In this document: positions 51,278-60,820 of the stretch, piece by piece
Numbering within the stretch: position 1 is the first letter of the stretch
Layout of the letters: the number at the start of each line of letters is the position of its first letter
NCBI GenBank assembly: GCA_016931225.1
Contig: JAFGFE010000002.1
Span: 1-64,000, forward strand
Length of the DNA: 64,000 bases
Direction: 5' to 3'
Source of the DNA: Candidatus Zymogenaceae bacterium
GTDB taxonomy: Bacteria; Desulfobacterota; Zymogenia; Zymogenales; Zymogenaceae
Position numbers and translations under genes: made by a program
The notes under the pieces: model-generated
Databases searched by the model: none
Seen by the model: the letters and a program-made list of their open reading frames with translations, nothing else
Told to the model about the DNA's origin: nothing

Positions 51278-52255
51278 ATGAAAGTTCGTTCCCTCTCCGT
51301 CATTATACTATTCATTGTATCTCTTCCGTTCATCACGGGATGTTCGGACCTGTTGGATCGGTATGGAGATAAGATACCGTTTCTTGATACCGAGGAAGAG
51401 GCGCCCAAGCCGACGATCCACGAGCTGAGCGAAGACGATCCGACGAAAACCTCGATCCCCCCCGAGGGAACACTCCCCCCGGGTGAAGCACCGGAAACCG
51501 CAACCGGACCGGAAGTGGCACCCGAGGGCGGCCCTCCGGCCCCGGAAGGCCAGCCCCCCGTCGTTGAAGGTACTGAAACGACGACACCGCCCGAAGGGGG
51601 TGAAGCCGGACCACCGGCGGAGGGAGGCGAAACACAGCCACCCACGGAGGTGGCTGAGACGGGGCCTCCGGTGGAAGGGGGAGAAACAGCGCCTCCTGTA
51701 CCTGGAGAAACGACCACTGAAGGGACATCGCCCGCTCCTGAAACGGCAGCCCCGGAAGGCGGGGTAGAGACGATCCCGGGCGAAACAGCGCCTACGGAGA
51801 CTCCGCCCGTCGAGACCGTCCCGACGATATCGGATACGTTCGGCATGGATATCGCCATGCTAACAATGGAAGGATCGGCGGAGGGGGATGAGGTTGTCAG
51901 CTCCGAGGACTTTTATTACGACACCAGGGAGCGGAGAGATCCGTTCAGACCGTTTACCCTAAAGGTTGAAACGACCGTGGTTGTTCCTCCAGAGGAATTG
52001 ACTCCTCTGATGAAATATAAACTATCTCAGCTTGAACTCAAGGCGATTATTTATGATCCGGAACTGGGAACGGGCGTGGCCATGGTGCAAGATCCCTATA
52101 AGAAGGGATTCAGCCTGTATGTTGGTACGAATGTGGCGGAGGGACGTGTTGTGAAAATTACCGAGGACGAAGTACAGGTGGAAATCAATTACCTGGACTT
52201 CTACGGTGAAGAACAAACAAGAATTGAGACTTTAACATTAGCCGGGAGGCAATAA
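51278..52255 (+). CDS. pilP: Type IV pilus lipoprotein PilP with long low-complexity linker
   Basis: Links the PilNO ring to the secretin. The signal sequence ends in ITGC, so Cys22 is the predicted lipidation site. Residues about 50-185 are a disordered linker rich in Pro, Glu, Thr and Gly (repeated PPxEGG and PPVEGGE elements), longer than in model PilP proteins (about 170-180 residues in total). The conserved beta-domain is at the C-terminus: RRDPFRPFTL, then YDPELGTGVAMVQDPYKKGFSLYVG. 325 residues. Confidence 0.92.
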   Translation: MKVRSLSVIILFIVSLPFITGCSDLLDRYGDKIPFLDTEEEAPKPTIHELSEDDPTKTSIPPEGTLPPGEAPETATGPEVAPEGGPPAPEGQPPVVEGTETTTPPEGGEAGPPAEGGETQPPTEVAETGPPVEGGETAPPVPGETTTEGTSPAPETAAPEGGVETIPGETAPTETPPVETVPTISDTFGMDIAMLTMEGSAEGDEVVSSEDFYYDTRERRDPFRPFTLKVETTVVVPPEELTPLMKYKLSQLELKAIIYDPELGTGVAMVQDPYKKGFSLYVGTNVAEGRVVKITEDEVQVEINYLDFYGEEQTRIETLTLAGRQ

Positions 52256-54997
52256 ATGTCTATCCATAATAGATACGCACTCTTTCGCTTCCTCAGCCTG
52301 CTCGCGATAAGTATCATGGCGCTCTCTTCGTGCGTTACAACAGGAACGGGTACATCAACATCCGGTGCGAATCTGTCTGTCGACGTTACCTCAGTGAGTG
52401 AGTATGATGATCGGTTCGTTGTTCTGCTTGAGGCGGATGCTTCCGTCACTTACACGCCGTATCGTCTGGAATCTCCGCTGCGGCTTGTCGTGGATATTCC
52501 TGATGCGGAATTTGTGGAATCCGGCACGGAATCGATCGTTGATAACGTCACCATTACCGAGATAAAGAAACTGGATTATGACAGTGACGGGATCAGTGTC
52601 GCCAGGCTGGAGATTTACCTGAGCGATGATACAAACTACTATATGTCAAAACCTCAGGATAATCAGGTGCAGGTGGAGATTCAAAAGATAGATCCATCCT
52701 CCATCTCCTCGGAAACCGCCGACGACATACCGTACACTGCGGATGACTCCGGTACTCCTTCGTATTATGAGATTTCGGAACCCGAAAAGACGGTATGGGA
52801 CAATCCCGCCACGAAGATTATCAATATTGTGACGGACAGCGATGCCGACGGGACCAGCGTCACCATACTGGGCGACGGCGCGATGTTAGACTACGAGACG
52901 TTTGTGCTCGACGATCCAAATCGCCTTGTCATCGATTTCTCGGGAATTTCCAGCAACTATCCAAACGAGACGATACCTGTGGAAAGCGCCGATATCAGCG
53001 CTATTAAGGTGGGTATTCATCCCGATAAGGTGAGGATCGTCCTGGAGTCTGATAATCCCACGATGAGCGATTACAACGTGTACCCGGTGGACAACAAACT
53101 TATGGTTGTTTTCCGTGAGGGAACGGTCGGTACACCCGCGAACACGGGAAGCGTTCCGACTGAAACGCGTACGCCCACAAGCGATGTGGTCGTTACCGGC
53201 GTGGATGTAAGAACCGACGGCGATATCTCCAGCGTTGTGATATCCACCACCGGAAGTTCCGATTTCACGGCGAAAATGGTATCCGAGCGAAGTATTATCG
53301 TTGACATTCCAAATGCTCTGATCGGGAACGGTGTCGACACGGAGCTGGACTTTTCTTCGAATTTAAATACGCCTATTTCATATGTGAACACAACCCAGGG
53401 CGAGGATTCGGTTCGAATCGGCATCGTGCTTTCAGAGAAGGCCGCATACAACTACTATGCCCAGGGCAATGCGATCGTTGTCGACTTTTCGATGAGCGAT
53501 ACGGTGACCATGGATCCGACAATTGCGGACCTCTCCCCCAAACCGGTGATAACGGAGGGCCTGTCGCAGCCGGCCACGCTCCCCGGGGAAACTCCGTCGG
53601 TGGCGCCCTCAGAGGTGATGACCCCCGATGAGCTGGAAGAAGTCGCCGAGATGGCCATCACTGAGGAGGAAAAGAAATACACGGGAAAGAATATCACCCT
53701 GATCTTCTCCGATGCGGATATACAACAGATATTCATGCTCATCGCCGAGGTGAGCAGTCTGAACATACTTGTCGATCCTGATGTCCGGGGAAACATCACT
53801 CTTCGACTGGTCAATGTTCCCTGGGATCAGGCCCTTGATATCATCTTGGAAAACCAGAATCTGGGGATGGAGCGAGAGGGAAACGTGATACGCGTCGCCA
53901 GGAATCAGACCCTGAACGCCGAAAGGGAGGCGGAACTTACCAGTCGTCGCGCCCTGGAGGAACTGGAGGAACTCGTTACTCGAAAGATCGATCTGAGCTA
54001 CGCCGATCTCCCCAGCGTAACGGCGGTGATTGCTCCGATGCTCAGCGATAGGGGCGCCATAACCGAGTTTTCTCAAACCCAGTCGCTCCTGATTACCGAT
54101 ATACCCTCCCGGCTCGACCCGATTGTCGAAATCATCAACCAGCTTGATGTTGCCACACCGGAAATCAGGCTGGAAGCACGGATTGTGGAGATGAACGACA
54201 GCTTCACCCAGGAGCTGGGTGTCAACTGGATCGCCGGATGGAACGAGGAGGCGACGGCGGGTGATTCCACGATAAAGGGGGCTGTGGGAACGCTGGATAA
54301 TGCCCTGATAAATCTCGATAATTACTTCGACCCCGCAACATTGATATTCCCGAATCCCGCAACGACGTCAACCCTGGGAATCGGAGGGGCCTCGGTTCTT
54401 TTGGGATTTTTGGACGACGCACTGAGGCTGGAGCTGCAGCTGAAGGCGCTTGAACAGATGGGAGAGGCCGAGGTCATCGAAACGCCGAAGGTTCGGGTTC
54501 TCAACAACGTGACGGCGGAATTTATCATCACAAGAAGTATCCCGATACGAAACGTCACCGAAAGCAGCGATGATACCGGAAACGTTACCACATCGGGCGA
54601 AGTCGACTATCAGGATATCACCACGGAGCTTAAGATCACGCCGACCATCTCCGCAGATGAGCGGATAAAGATAGAAATAGATCTTCTGCATGAGACACAG
54701 GGCGAGGCGGTTATCTTGAACATCGGCGGTGCGGATAACACCTATTATATCGAGGATACAAAGGAACTCACCACCGAGGTGCTTGTTGACAATCGAGATA
54801 CAATAGTCATCGGCGGTCTCTACCGGAAGGACGTCAATGAAACCGAGACAGGATTCCCGCTGCTCAAAGACGTCCCGCTGTTCGGATGGGCGTTTAAGAC
54901 GAAAAATACAACGGAAAGCAGACGGGAGCTTCTGATATTCTTGACACCGACGATCATTCGGGAAGAAGAGCTGATGATGTCCGAAACCGGATTGTAA
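52256..54997 (+). CDS. pilQ: Type IV pilus secretin PilQ (lipoprotein)
   Basis: Forms the outer-membrane channel for the pilus. The N-terminus ends IMALSSC, so Cys26 is a likely lipid anchor. AMIN domains (peptidoglycan-binding; visible in RLVVDIPDAEF, RLVIDFSGIS and SIIVDIPNALI) lie at about residues 40-115, 175-255 and 290-395. The N0/STN domain begins near KNITLIFSDADIQQIFMLIAE, and N1 and the secretin domain follow (VIETPKVRVLNNVTAEF, DTIVIGGLYRKDV, FLTPTII). 913 residues is long, mainly because of three AMIN domains. Confidence 0.95.
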   Translation: MSIHNRYALFRFLSLLAISIMALSSCVTTGTGTSTSGANLSVDVTSVSEYDDRFVVLLEADASVTYTPYRLESPLRLVVDIPDAEFVESGTESIVDNVTITEIKKLDYDSDGISVARLEIYLSDDTNYYMSKPQDNQVQVEIQKIDPSSISSETADDIPYTADDSGTPSYYEISEPEKTVWDNPATKIINIVTDSDADGTSVTILGDGAMLDYETFVLDDPNRLVIDFSGISSNYPNETIPVESADISAIKVGIHPDKVRIVLESDNPTMSDYNVYPVDNKLMVVFREGTVGTPANTGSVPTETRTPTSDVVVTGVDVRTDGDISSVVISTTGSSDFTAKMVSERSIIVDIPNALIGNGVDTELDFSSNLNTPISYVNTTQGEDSVRIGIVLSEKAAYNYYAQGNAIVVDFSMSDTVTMDPTIADLSPKPVITEGLSQPATLPGETPSVAPSEVMTPDELEEVAEMAITEEEKKYTGKNITLIFSDADIQQIFMLIAEVSSLNILVDPDVRGNITLRLVNVPWDQALDIILENQNLGMEREGNVIRVARNQTLNAEREAELTSRRALEELEELVTRKIDLSYADLPSVTAVIAPMLSDRGAITEFSQTQSLLITDIPSRLDPIVEIINQLDVATPEIRLEARIVEMNDSFTQELGVNWIAGWNEEATAGDSTIKGAVGTLDNALINLDNYFDPATLIFPNPATTSTLGIGGASVLLGFLDDALRLELQLKALEQMGEAEVIETPKVRVLNNVTAEFIITRSIPIRNVTESSDDTGNVTTSGEVDYQDITTELKITPTISADERIKIEIDLLHETQGEAVILNIGGADNTYYIEDTKELTTEVLVDNRDTIVIGGLYRKDVNETETGFPLLKDVPLFGWAFKTKNTTESRRELLIFLTPTIIREEELMMSETGL

Positions 54998-55023
54998 TAT
55001 TTTTTTGATTGCTTGCGTATGAC

Positions 55024-55061
55024 GGGTGCGCTCGGGATGTTGTTCCGACGCACCCTTTTTT
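55024..55061 (+). terminator. Terminator of the pilus operon
   Basis: GGGTGCG (55024-55030) pairs with CGCACCC (55049-55055), with an inner CGG/CCG pair, and is followed by TTTTTT. It ends the operon 27 bases after pilQ and separates it from aroC. Confidence 0.85.
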
Positions 55062-55080
55062 CTCGCGTAGGATGGTATGT

Positions 55081-56244
55081 GTGACCAAGTTTTCCTTTCA
55101 TACCGCCGGTGAGTCCCACGGGAGGGCCCTTGTGGTTATTGTGGACGGGGTCCCCGCCGGTTTTTCGATAGATCTGGACGCCGTTAATACGGATATGGCC
55201 CGACGCCAGAAGGGATACGGCCGGGGCGGCAGAATGGCCATTGAGAGTGATCGGGTCCAGACGATTTCCGGCATAAGGAACGGGAAGACCATCGGGAGCC
55301 CGGTGGCGTTTTTAATAGAGAATCGGGATTGGGAAAACTGGGAACGATATATGTCGGCCGATCCGGGGATCGATCCGGGTCGTGAAGTGACAAGACCGAG
55401 GCCGGGGCACGCCGATTTGGTCGGCGGTATGAAATTCGGGCACAGGGACCTCAGAAACGTGCTCGAGCGGTCAAGCGCCCGGGAAACGGCGGCGCGGACG
55501 GCCGCAGGCGGCCTGGCCAAGGAGCTGCTTCGTCATTTTCATGTGGTGTTTCATTCATATGTGGTTGATCTCGGGGGTGTGAGCATCGAGTGTGAGGACG
55601 TTTCGTATGAGGAAAGAAGCGTACACGCCGAATCCTCGCCCTTTTCAACCCCCGTACCCGATTATGATGACGATCTGAAAATCATGGTCGACACGGTGAA
55701 GGAAAGCGGAGACACGCTGGGGGGTGTTGTCGAGGTGGCGGTTGTTGGTCTTCCCCCCGGTCTCGGTGAGGCCGTACGATGGGATACGAGGCTCGATGCC
55801 CGGCTTGCCGCGTCGATCATGAGTGTTCCGGCCGTAAAGGGGGTGGAAATCGGGGACGGTTTTAATCTGTCCGGACGGTACGGCTCTGAGGTACACGACG
55901 AAATTATTCGCATAGGAAACGGGCGATATCGCCGTAAAACAAACCACATGGGGGGAATGGAAGGCGGCATGACCAATGGAATGCCGCTTGTGGTGCGGGC
56001 CGCGATGAAACCGATACCGACGTTGATGAAACCGCTGGATACCGTGGATATTGAGACAAAACAAAAGGTGTCGGCTGCGGCGGAGCGGTCCGATGTCTGC
56101 GCCGTGCCCGCGTGCGCCGTGGTTGTCGAGGCGATGGCGGCCGTGGTGTTGACGGAAGCGTTTTTGTGCCAATTCGGCGGGGCGAATAAGTCGGATATAG
56201 AAGAAAATTATCGACGATATGTGGAGAGAATCGATTCGTTTTGA
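55081..56244 (+). CDS. aroC: Chorismate synthase
   Basis: Last common step of aromatic amino acid synthesis, using reduced FMN. SFHTAGESHGRALVVIVDGVPAG at the N-terminus, RPGHADLVGGMKFGHRDLRNVLERSSARETAARTAAG and GGMEGGMTNGMPL are signature segments. I prefer GTG 55081, with AGGA at a suitable distance, giving MTKFSFHTAGESHG; an ATG at 55072 would add three residues. About 387 residues. Confidence 0.96.
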   Translation: MTKFSFHTAGESHGRALVVIVDGVPAGFSIDLDAVNTDMARRQKGYGRGGRMAIESDRVQTISGIRNGKTIGSPVAFLIENRDWENWERYMSADPGIDPGREVTRPRPGHADLVGGMKFGHRDLRNVLERSSARETAARTAAGGLAKELLRHFHVVFHSYVVDLGGVSIECEDVSYEERSVHAESSPFSTPVPDYDDDLKIMVDTVKESGDTLGGVVEVAVVGLPPGLGEAVRWDTRLDARLAASIMSVPAVKGVEIGDGFNLSGRYGSEVHDEIIRIGNGRYRRKTNHMGGMEGGMTNGMPLVVRAAMKPIPTLMKPLDTVDIETKQKVSAAAERSDVCAVPACAVVVEAMAAVVLTEAFLCQFGGANKSDIEENYRRYVERIDSF

Positions 56245-56774
56245 ATCGGGGAACAAACATAGTTTTGACCGGATTTATGGCCACGGGGAAAAGCGCTGTG
56301 GGCAGGATCGTTGCCGACTCCATCGGATATGCCTTTATGGATCTGGACAGTCTCATCGAAGAGGAGACGGGGGTGTCGGTCTCGAAGATATTCGAGGTTG
56401 AAGGTGAGACGTCGTTTCGAGACAGGGAAACGAAAAAGATTGAAGAGGTCTCCTGCATGCGAAAGACGGTGATATCCACCGGGGGGGGCGCGATGATACG
56501 CCCGGAAAACAGAGAGATGCTCCGGAAGTCCGGTATAATCGTGTGTCTGGAAGCTACGGTCGAGGAAATCCTCAGTCGTGCGGGAAGAAGGGAATCCCGG
56601 CCGCTGATCAATGTGGAAAATCCGCGAGAAATCGTCGCCAAGTTGTTGGAAGAGAGAAAATCATTTTATGATGAAGCGGATGTGCACATAGATACCAGTG
56701 GAAAGCACAAGAAAGAAATCGCCGGAGAGATAATATCACTGTGGGAAGAGAGAAAACGGTCATGGAACGGATAA
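56241..56774 (+). CDS. aroK: Shikimate kinase
   Basis: Phosphorylates shikimate. The P-loop GFMATGKSAVGRIVA is at about residues 11-25, FMDLDSLIEEETG (shikimate-binding Asp), TSFRDRE, VISTGGGAMIRPENRE and ESRPLI follow. The TTG start at 56241 overlaps the aroC stop by four bases. 177 residues. It overlaps the following aroB by 13 bases, so the aro genes are tightly coupled. Confidence 0.93.
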   Translation: MNRGTNIVLTGFMATGKSAVGRIVADSIGYAFMDLDSLIEEETGVSVSKIFEVEGETSFRDRETKKIEEVSCMRKTVISTGGGAMIRPENREMLRKSGIIVCLEATVEEILSRAGRRESRPLINVENPREIVAKLLEERKSFYDEADVHIDTSGKHKKEIAGEIISLWEERKRSWNG

Positions 56775-57841
56775 CTGTCGCCCTGGGCGACAGAAGCTAC
56801 CCGGTGTACGTTGGGAGCGGAATTATCGGTAAAATCGGATCTCTGGTGGAGGAACGTCGGGCATCGATACTGACCGATGAACATGTTGCAACGCTCTTTG
56901 GGGAGCGGGTGCAAAAAGCAATTGACACATCCGGGACCCAGACACACATGATCGTGGTTCCACCGGGAGAACAATCGAAGCAATTTTCTACCCTCGAACA
57001 CGTCTATGACGAACTGCTGTCATTTCGGTCGGACCGAAAGACGCCGCTCGTCGCCCTGGGCGGCGGTGTGATCGGAGATCTGGGGGGATTCGCCGCCGGG
57101 ACGTTTCTGAGGGGGATCCCGTATATCCAGGTTCCCACAACGCTTTTGGCCCAGGTTGATTCGTCGGTGGGAGGGAAGACGGCGGTAAACCATCCGCTTG
57201 GAAAAAATCTCATCGGTGTATTTTACCAGCCGCGTTTTGTTCTTGCCGATGTGGAAACGCTCTCGTCACTTCCCGAGGAGGAATATCTTTCGGGACTGGC
57301 GGAGGTGATAAAGCATGCCGTTATTGCCGATGAAGAGCTTTTTTCATATCTTGAAACGCATCATAACCGGGTAATGTCTCGGGATAGAGACGCTTTGATG
57401 AAAATGGTTACTACCTCGGTCCGGATTAAATCGCACGTGGTCTCACAGGATGAGCGTGAAGCGGATCTTCGGAGAATTCTCAATTTTGGACATACCTTCG
57501 GTCATGCGATTGAGAGACTTTCCGGCTTTGGTACGATACGTCATGGACATGCGGTGGCGACGGGAATGGCCGCCGCCGTGCGAATATCCGAGAAGCTGGG
57601 GGAGATCGATTCAAATGATGTCGCACGTATTATCACCCTGCTTGAGGCATATCGGTTTCAGACCGAACTTCCCGGATATTCGAACAACGATTTTGTAAAT
57701 GCAATTAATTATGATAAAAAGGCCCAGGAGGCTCACATCAATTTTGTATTGACAGCGGGTATCGGTTATGTTACTGTTAAAAAGATGAGGGCCACGGATA
57801 TAGTTGATATTATTGGACAATTAGGGGCTTCTCGTGGCTGA
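56762..57841 (+). CDS. aroB: 3-dehydroquinate synthase
   Basis: Converts DAHP to 3-dehydroquinate with NAD and a divalent metal. LVALGGGVIGDLGGFAAGTFLRGIPYIQVPTTLLAQVDSSVGGKTAVNHP (given here as the landmark regions GGGVIGDLGGF and VDSSVGGKTAVNHP) is followed by EVIKHAVI and the metal-binding NFGHTFGHAIE. I start at ATG 56762 (MERITVALGDRSYPV). 359 residues. The next gene starts eight bases before its stop. Confidence 0.95.
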   Translation: MERITVALGDRSYPVYVGSGIIGKIGSLVEERRASILTDEHVATLFGERVQKAIDTSGTQTHMIVVPPGEQSKQFSTLEHVYDELLSFRSDRKTPLVALGGGVIGDLGGFAAGTFLRGIPYIQVPTTLLAQVDSSVGGKTAVNHPLGKNLIGVFYQPRFVLADVETLSSLPEEEYLSGLAEVIKHAVIADEELFSYLETHHNRVMSRDRDALMKMVTTSVRIKSHVVSQDEREADLRRILNFGHTFGHAIERLSGFGTIRHGHAVATGMAAAVRISEKLGEIDSNDVARIITLLEAYRFQTELPGYSNNDFVNAINYDKKAQEAHINFVLTAGIGYVTVKKMRATDIVDIIGQLGASRG

Positions 57842-60683
57842 TGAAAAAAAGACTGATACTCAGACGCCACCGGGTATTTCCCACGAAAACGATACTCCTT
57901 CACCCGCCAAGGTAACATCTTCCCCTTCTCCCAGTTCGGTTTTCGTTACAAAAACCCCGGAAATGATCAAGTACGAACAGATGCTTGAGAAAAATCCGGC
58001 GTCCCGTGTATTTGCCCCCCTTGCAGATCTCTACCGCAAAGCAGGAATGATTGACGAAGCGATCGAATTGGCCCGAAAGGGTGTGGAAAAGTATCCAAAA
58101 TACCTCAGCGGCAGGGTCTCGTTGGGGAGGGCGTATTTCGACAAGGAAATGTACGATGAGGCCCGTGATGAAATGGAACGGGTCGTTGCGATAACGCCGG
58201 ACAATCTTCTGGCAAATAAAGTGCTGGGAAATGTATACATAGCCCAGGGCAATCCTGATCAGGCCGTTGAGTATTTTAAAAGAGTTCTCGAGCTGTCTCC
58301 CGATGATGAAGAAGTGTCACATATTCTTGAAGGCATCGGTCACGGTGACAAGAAAAAACAAAAAGAGCCCCGTGACACCGAGAAAAAAGCGGGAGAAGAT
58401 GACATCATAAACTCTGTTCTTCGGGATTTGTCCGCCGAAGAAGAGGCCGGAGATGAGTTTGAAGACGAGATCGAAGATGAAATCGAAGATGAAATTGAAG
58501 ACGGGGCTTATGAGGAAGGGCTGGATGACGATTTCTTCGACCTTGACTCAGGCGAAGACTCAACTGACCTTCTTGATGAGGAGATGTCCGAGATACTTGG
58601 CCAATCTGAAGCCGATATAGGGGCCGAGGGAGAAATTCTCGAACAAGTGAGTGACGATGTTTTTGAAGAACCCGATGACGTCCCGGAAAAGTTGGGAGAT
58701 GATGACCTGGCGGCCCTGGTGGCGGAGGCGGGAAGTTTCGAAGATGAGTTGTCTCCGGGTGATGACGATGATGTTTTATCCGATATTGATCTGGATGAAA
58801 GCACATCGGCTCCCGAATTTGAGGGAGATATAGAACAAGCGGGAGGTGATATATCACACGAGGAAGATTCCTTCGAGTTCACGCTGGATTCGACCGAAGA
58901 CGTTGAAACCGATTCTCTGTCCGACGATATTGATCTGTCTTCGATGATGGATGAAATTCCGGAGGAGTTTCTGGCATTTGATCAGGTCGAAAATGAGAGC
59001 AAAAGTATCTCTCTGGGTGAATCAGGGGATATCGACGGCCTGGATGGCGACCTGCTTGACCAGGACATATCGGGTGAGGATTTTTCCTCGGAATTCGACT
59101 TAGACGATACAGGTGCCGCAAAAGAGACTCCCGATGAATTCAGCGATACCGTAGACTCCTCTGGTGTTGAGACGCCCGGGGAGGATCTCTTGGAGCAGGA
59201 TATCTCAATGGAGTTCGACTTCGACGACACGGGTGTGGTGAAGGAGGCTTCCGATGAATTCGGCGAGAGAGAGACCGCTCCGGGGATAGAAATACCTGAG
59301 GAAGGCATCGGTGATGCGGATCTCCCGATGGAATTCGGCCTCGACGACACTGGTGCGGTGGGGGAGATTTCCGATGAGTTCGGCGAGAGAGAGATAGACT
59401 CGGGGATGGAAATACCCGAGGAAGGGATCGGTGATGCGGATCTCCCGATGGAATTCGGCCTCGACGACATAGATTCGGTGGGAGAGATTTCCGATGAATT
59501 CGGCGAGGGAGAGACCGCTCCGGGGATAGAAATACCCGAGGAAGGCATCGGTGATGCGGATCTCCCGATGGAGTTCGGCCTCGACGACATAGATTCGGCG
59601 GGGGAGGTTTCCGATGAGTTCGGTGAGAGAGAGACCGCTCCGGGGATGGAAATACCCGAGGAAGGCATCGGTGATGATGACATCCCGATAAAATTCGACT
59701 TCGACGACGACGATGCACTGAAGGAGGCCCCTGACGAATTCGGTGATACAATGGTTTCTTCCGGTATCGATATCCAAAAGGAAGGTATGGCCGAAAGCGA
59801 TCTTGGACCGGGCGTCGGTTTTAATCTCTCGGATGAACCCGGTGTTGACATGCCTGTTTCACACGAGGGGATAGAAGGGGGGGACTTTTCGGGCGATGAT
59901 TCCGTGAGTTTCGACACTGGTGAGGGCATGGTTGAGACGGACGATCCGTTTTTCACCATGGAGACCCCCACCGACGAATCCATGGAGCAGGAAATGGCTT
60001 TCGATTCATTTGAAACACCGACAGAAAGCGAGGCGTTTGAGGAGCAGCCCGAAGAGTCGGGATTTGAAACCCCTACGGAAAGCACCGAATTCGATGTGTC
60101 TCAGGAGGTGGAAGCTCCTTTAGAGATGGAAACGCCTTCCGGAACGGAGGAGACATCCGTTTTTACCGAGGAGGATAGAGAAGAAGAGCATTTTCTGGAA
60201 GGCAGAGATGATATCGATTTTCACGAACTGGAAGATTTGGCGGAACCACAGGTCGAGGAAGATAGATCACTCAGCATCCACGAAGAGTTCGGCGATGATG
60301 ATTTTCCCGAGGAAAGATCTGATGACGACGAGGATATGTTGCCCCTGATTGATGAAGGTGACGGGGTGCCCGACGATGAGGGAGTGAGTATCACCACCGA
60401 GACGATAGCGGATATATATGTCAAGCAGGGTCATTTGGACAAGGCTCTGGGGATATATGAGGATCTCTACCGGGTGTATCCCGAAAATGAGTCCCTTAGA
60501 GAAAAATTGGAACATGTCCGGATGCAGATGACCTCGGGCCTGCCCGGGGAGAGCGGAGAAGAGGGACTTCGTGCGGATATCGATATATCACCGGAAGATA
60601 CGCAGCAATCAGAACGTGCAATCGAGCGTCTGAACAGCTGGCTTGAAGATATACGGAAGAAGAGAAGGGATATTTCCCAATAA
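57834..60683 (+). CDS. Large acidic TPR protein with 40-residue repeats (FimV-like in part)
   Basis: 949 residues with no signal peptide or membrane helix, so probably cytoplasmic. N-terminal TPRs span about residues 45-165 (AGMIDEAIELARKGVEKYPK, YIAQGNPDQAVEYFKRVLELSP). A long, very acidic middle region follows. It includes at least five 40-residue repeats (EFGERETAPGIEIPEEGIG type) at about 423-662. The C-terminal TPR-like segment ETIADIYVKQGHLDKALGIYEDLYRVYPENESL (landmarks IADIYVKQGHLDKAL and YRVYPENE) resembles the FimV C-terminus. FimV, however, has a LysM domain and a membrane helix that are absent here. The GTG start overlaps aroB. Confidence 0.78.
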   Translation: MADEKKTDTQTPPGISHENDTPSPAKVTSSPSPSSVFVTKTPEMIKYEQMLEKNPASRVFAPLADLYRKAGMIDEAIELARKGVEKYPKYLSGRVSLGRAYFDKEMYDEARDEMERVVAITPDNLLANKVLGNVYIAQGNPDQAVEYFKRVLELSPDDEEVSHILEGIGHGDKKKQKEPRDTEKKAGEDDIINSVLRDLSAEEEAGDEFEDEIEDEIEDEIEDGAYEEGLDDDFFDLDSGEDSTDLLDEEMSEILGQSEADIGAEGEILEQVSDDVFEEPDDVPEKLGDDDLAALVAEAGSFEDELSPGDDDDVLSDIDLDESTSAPEFEGDIEQAGGDISHEEDSFEFTLDSTEDVETDSLSDDIDLSSMMDEIPEEFLAFDQVENESKSISLGESGDIDGLDGDLLDQDISGEDFSSEFDLDDTGAAKETPDEFSDTVDSSGVETPGEDLLEQDISMEFDFDDTGVVKEASDEFGERETAPGIEIPEEGIGDADLPMEFGLDDTGAVGEISDEFGEREIDSGMEIPEEGIGDADLPMEFGLDDIDSVGEISDEFGEGETAPGIEIPEEGIGDADLPMEFGLDDIDSAGEVSDEFGERETAPGMEIPEEGIGDDDIPIKFDFDDDDALKEAPDEFGDTMVSSGIDIQKEGMAESDLGPGVGFNLSDEPGVDMPVSHEGIEGGDFSGDDSVSFDTGEGMVETDDPFFTMETPTDESMEQEMAFDSFETPTESEAFEEQPEESGFETPTESTEFDVSQEVEAPLEMETPSGTEETSVFTEEDREEEHFLEGRDDIDFHELEDLAEPQVEEDRSLSIHEEFGDDDFPEERSDDDEDMLPLIDEGDGVPDDEGVSITTETIADIYVKQGHLDKALGIYEDLYRVYPENESLREKLEHVRMQMTSGLPGESGEEGLRADIDISPEDTQQSERAIERLNSWLEDIRKKRRDISQ
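59101..59820 (+). repeat. Six tandem 120-base repeats in the acidic TPR gene
   Basis: Units of exactly 120 bases follow one another with steps at 59101, 59221, 59341, 59461, 59581 and 59701. The middle three to four are nearly identical (for example GGAAGGCATCGGTGATGCGG recurs at the same place in several units), and the outer ones are diverged. They encode 40-residue acidic units. The gradient from identical centre to diverged ends is typical of repeat arrays growing by unequal exchange. Confidence 0.93.
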
Positions 60684-60820
60684 AAAAAGGACTTCTTTGT
60701 GTTTTTGTTATATGATTAAATATGTTAAAATCTTAATTCATTGTTTATGTCAAAAAAATACCAATGTGTGCGGCTGCTGCAAAATGATTCTTTCGTATAT
60801 GTGATGTGTGTTTGTTTTCT

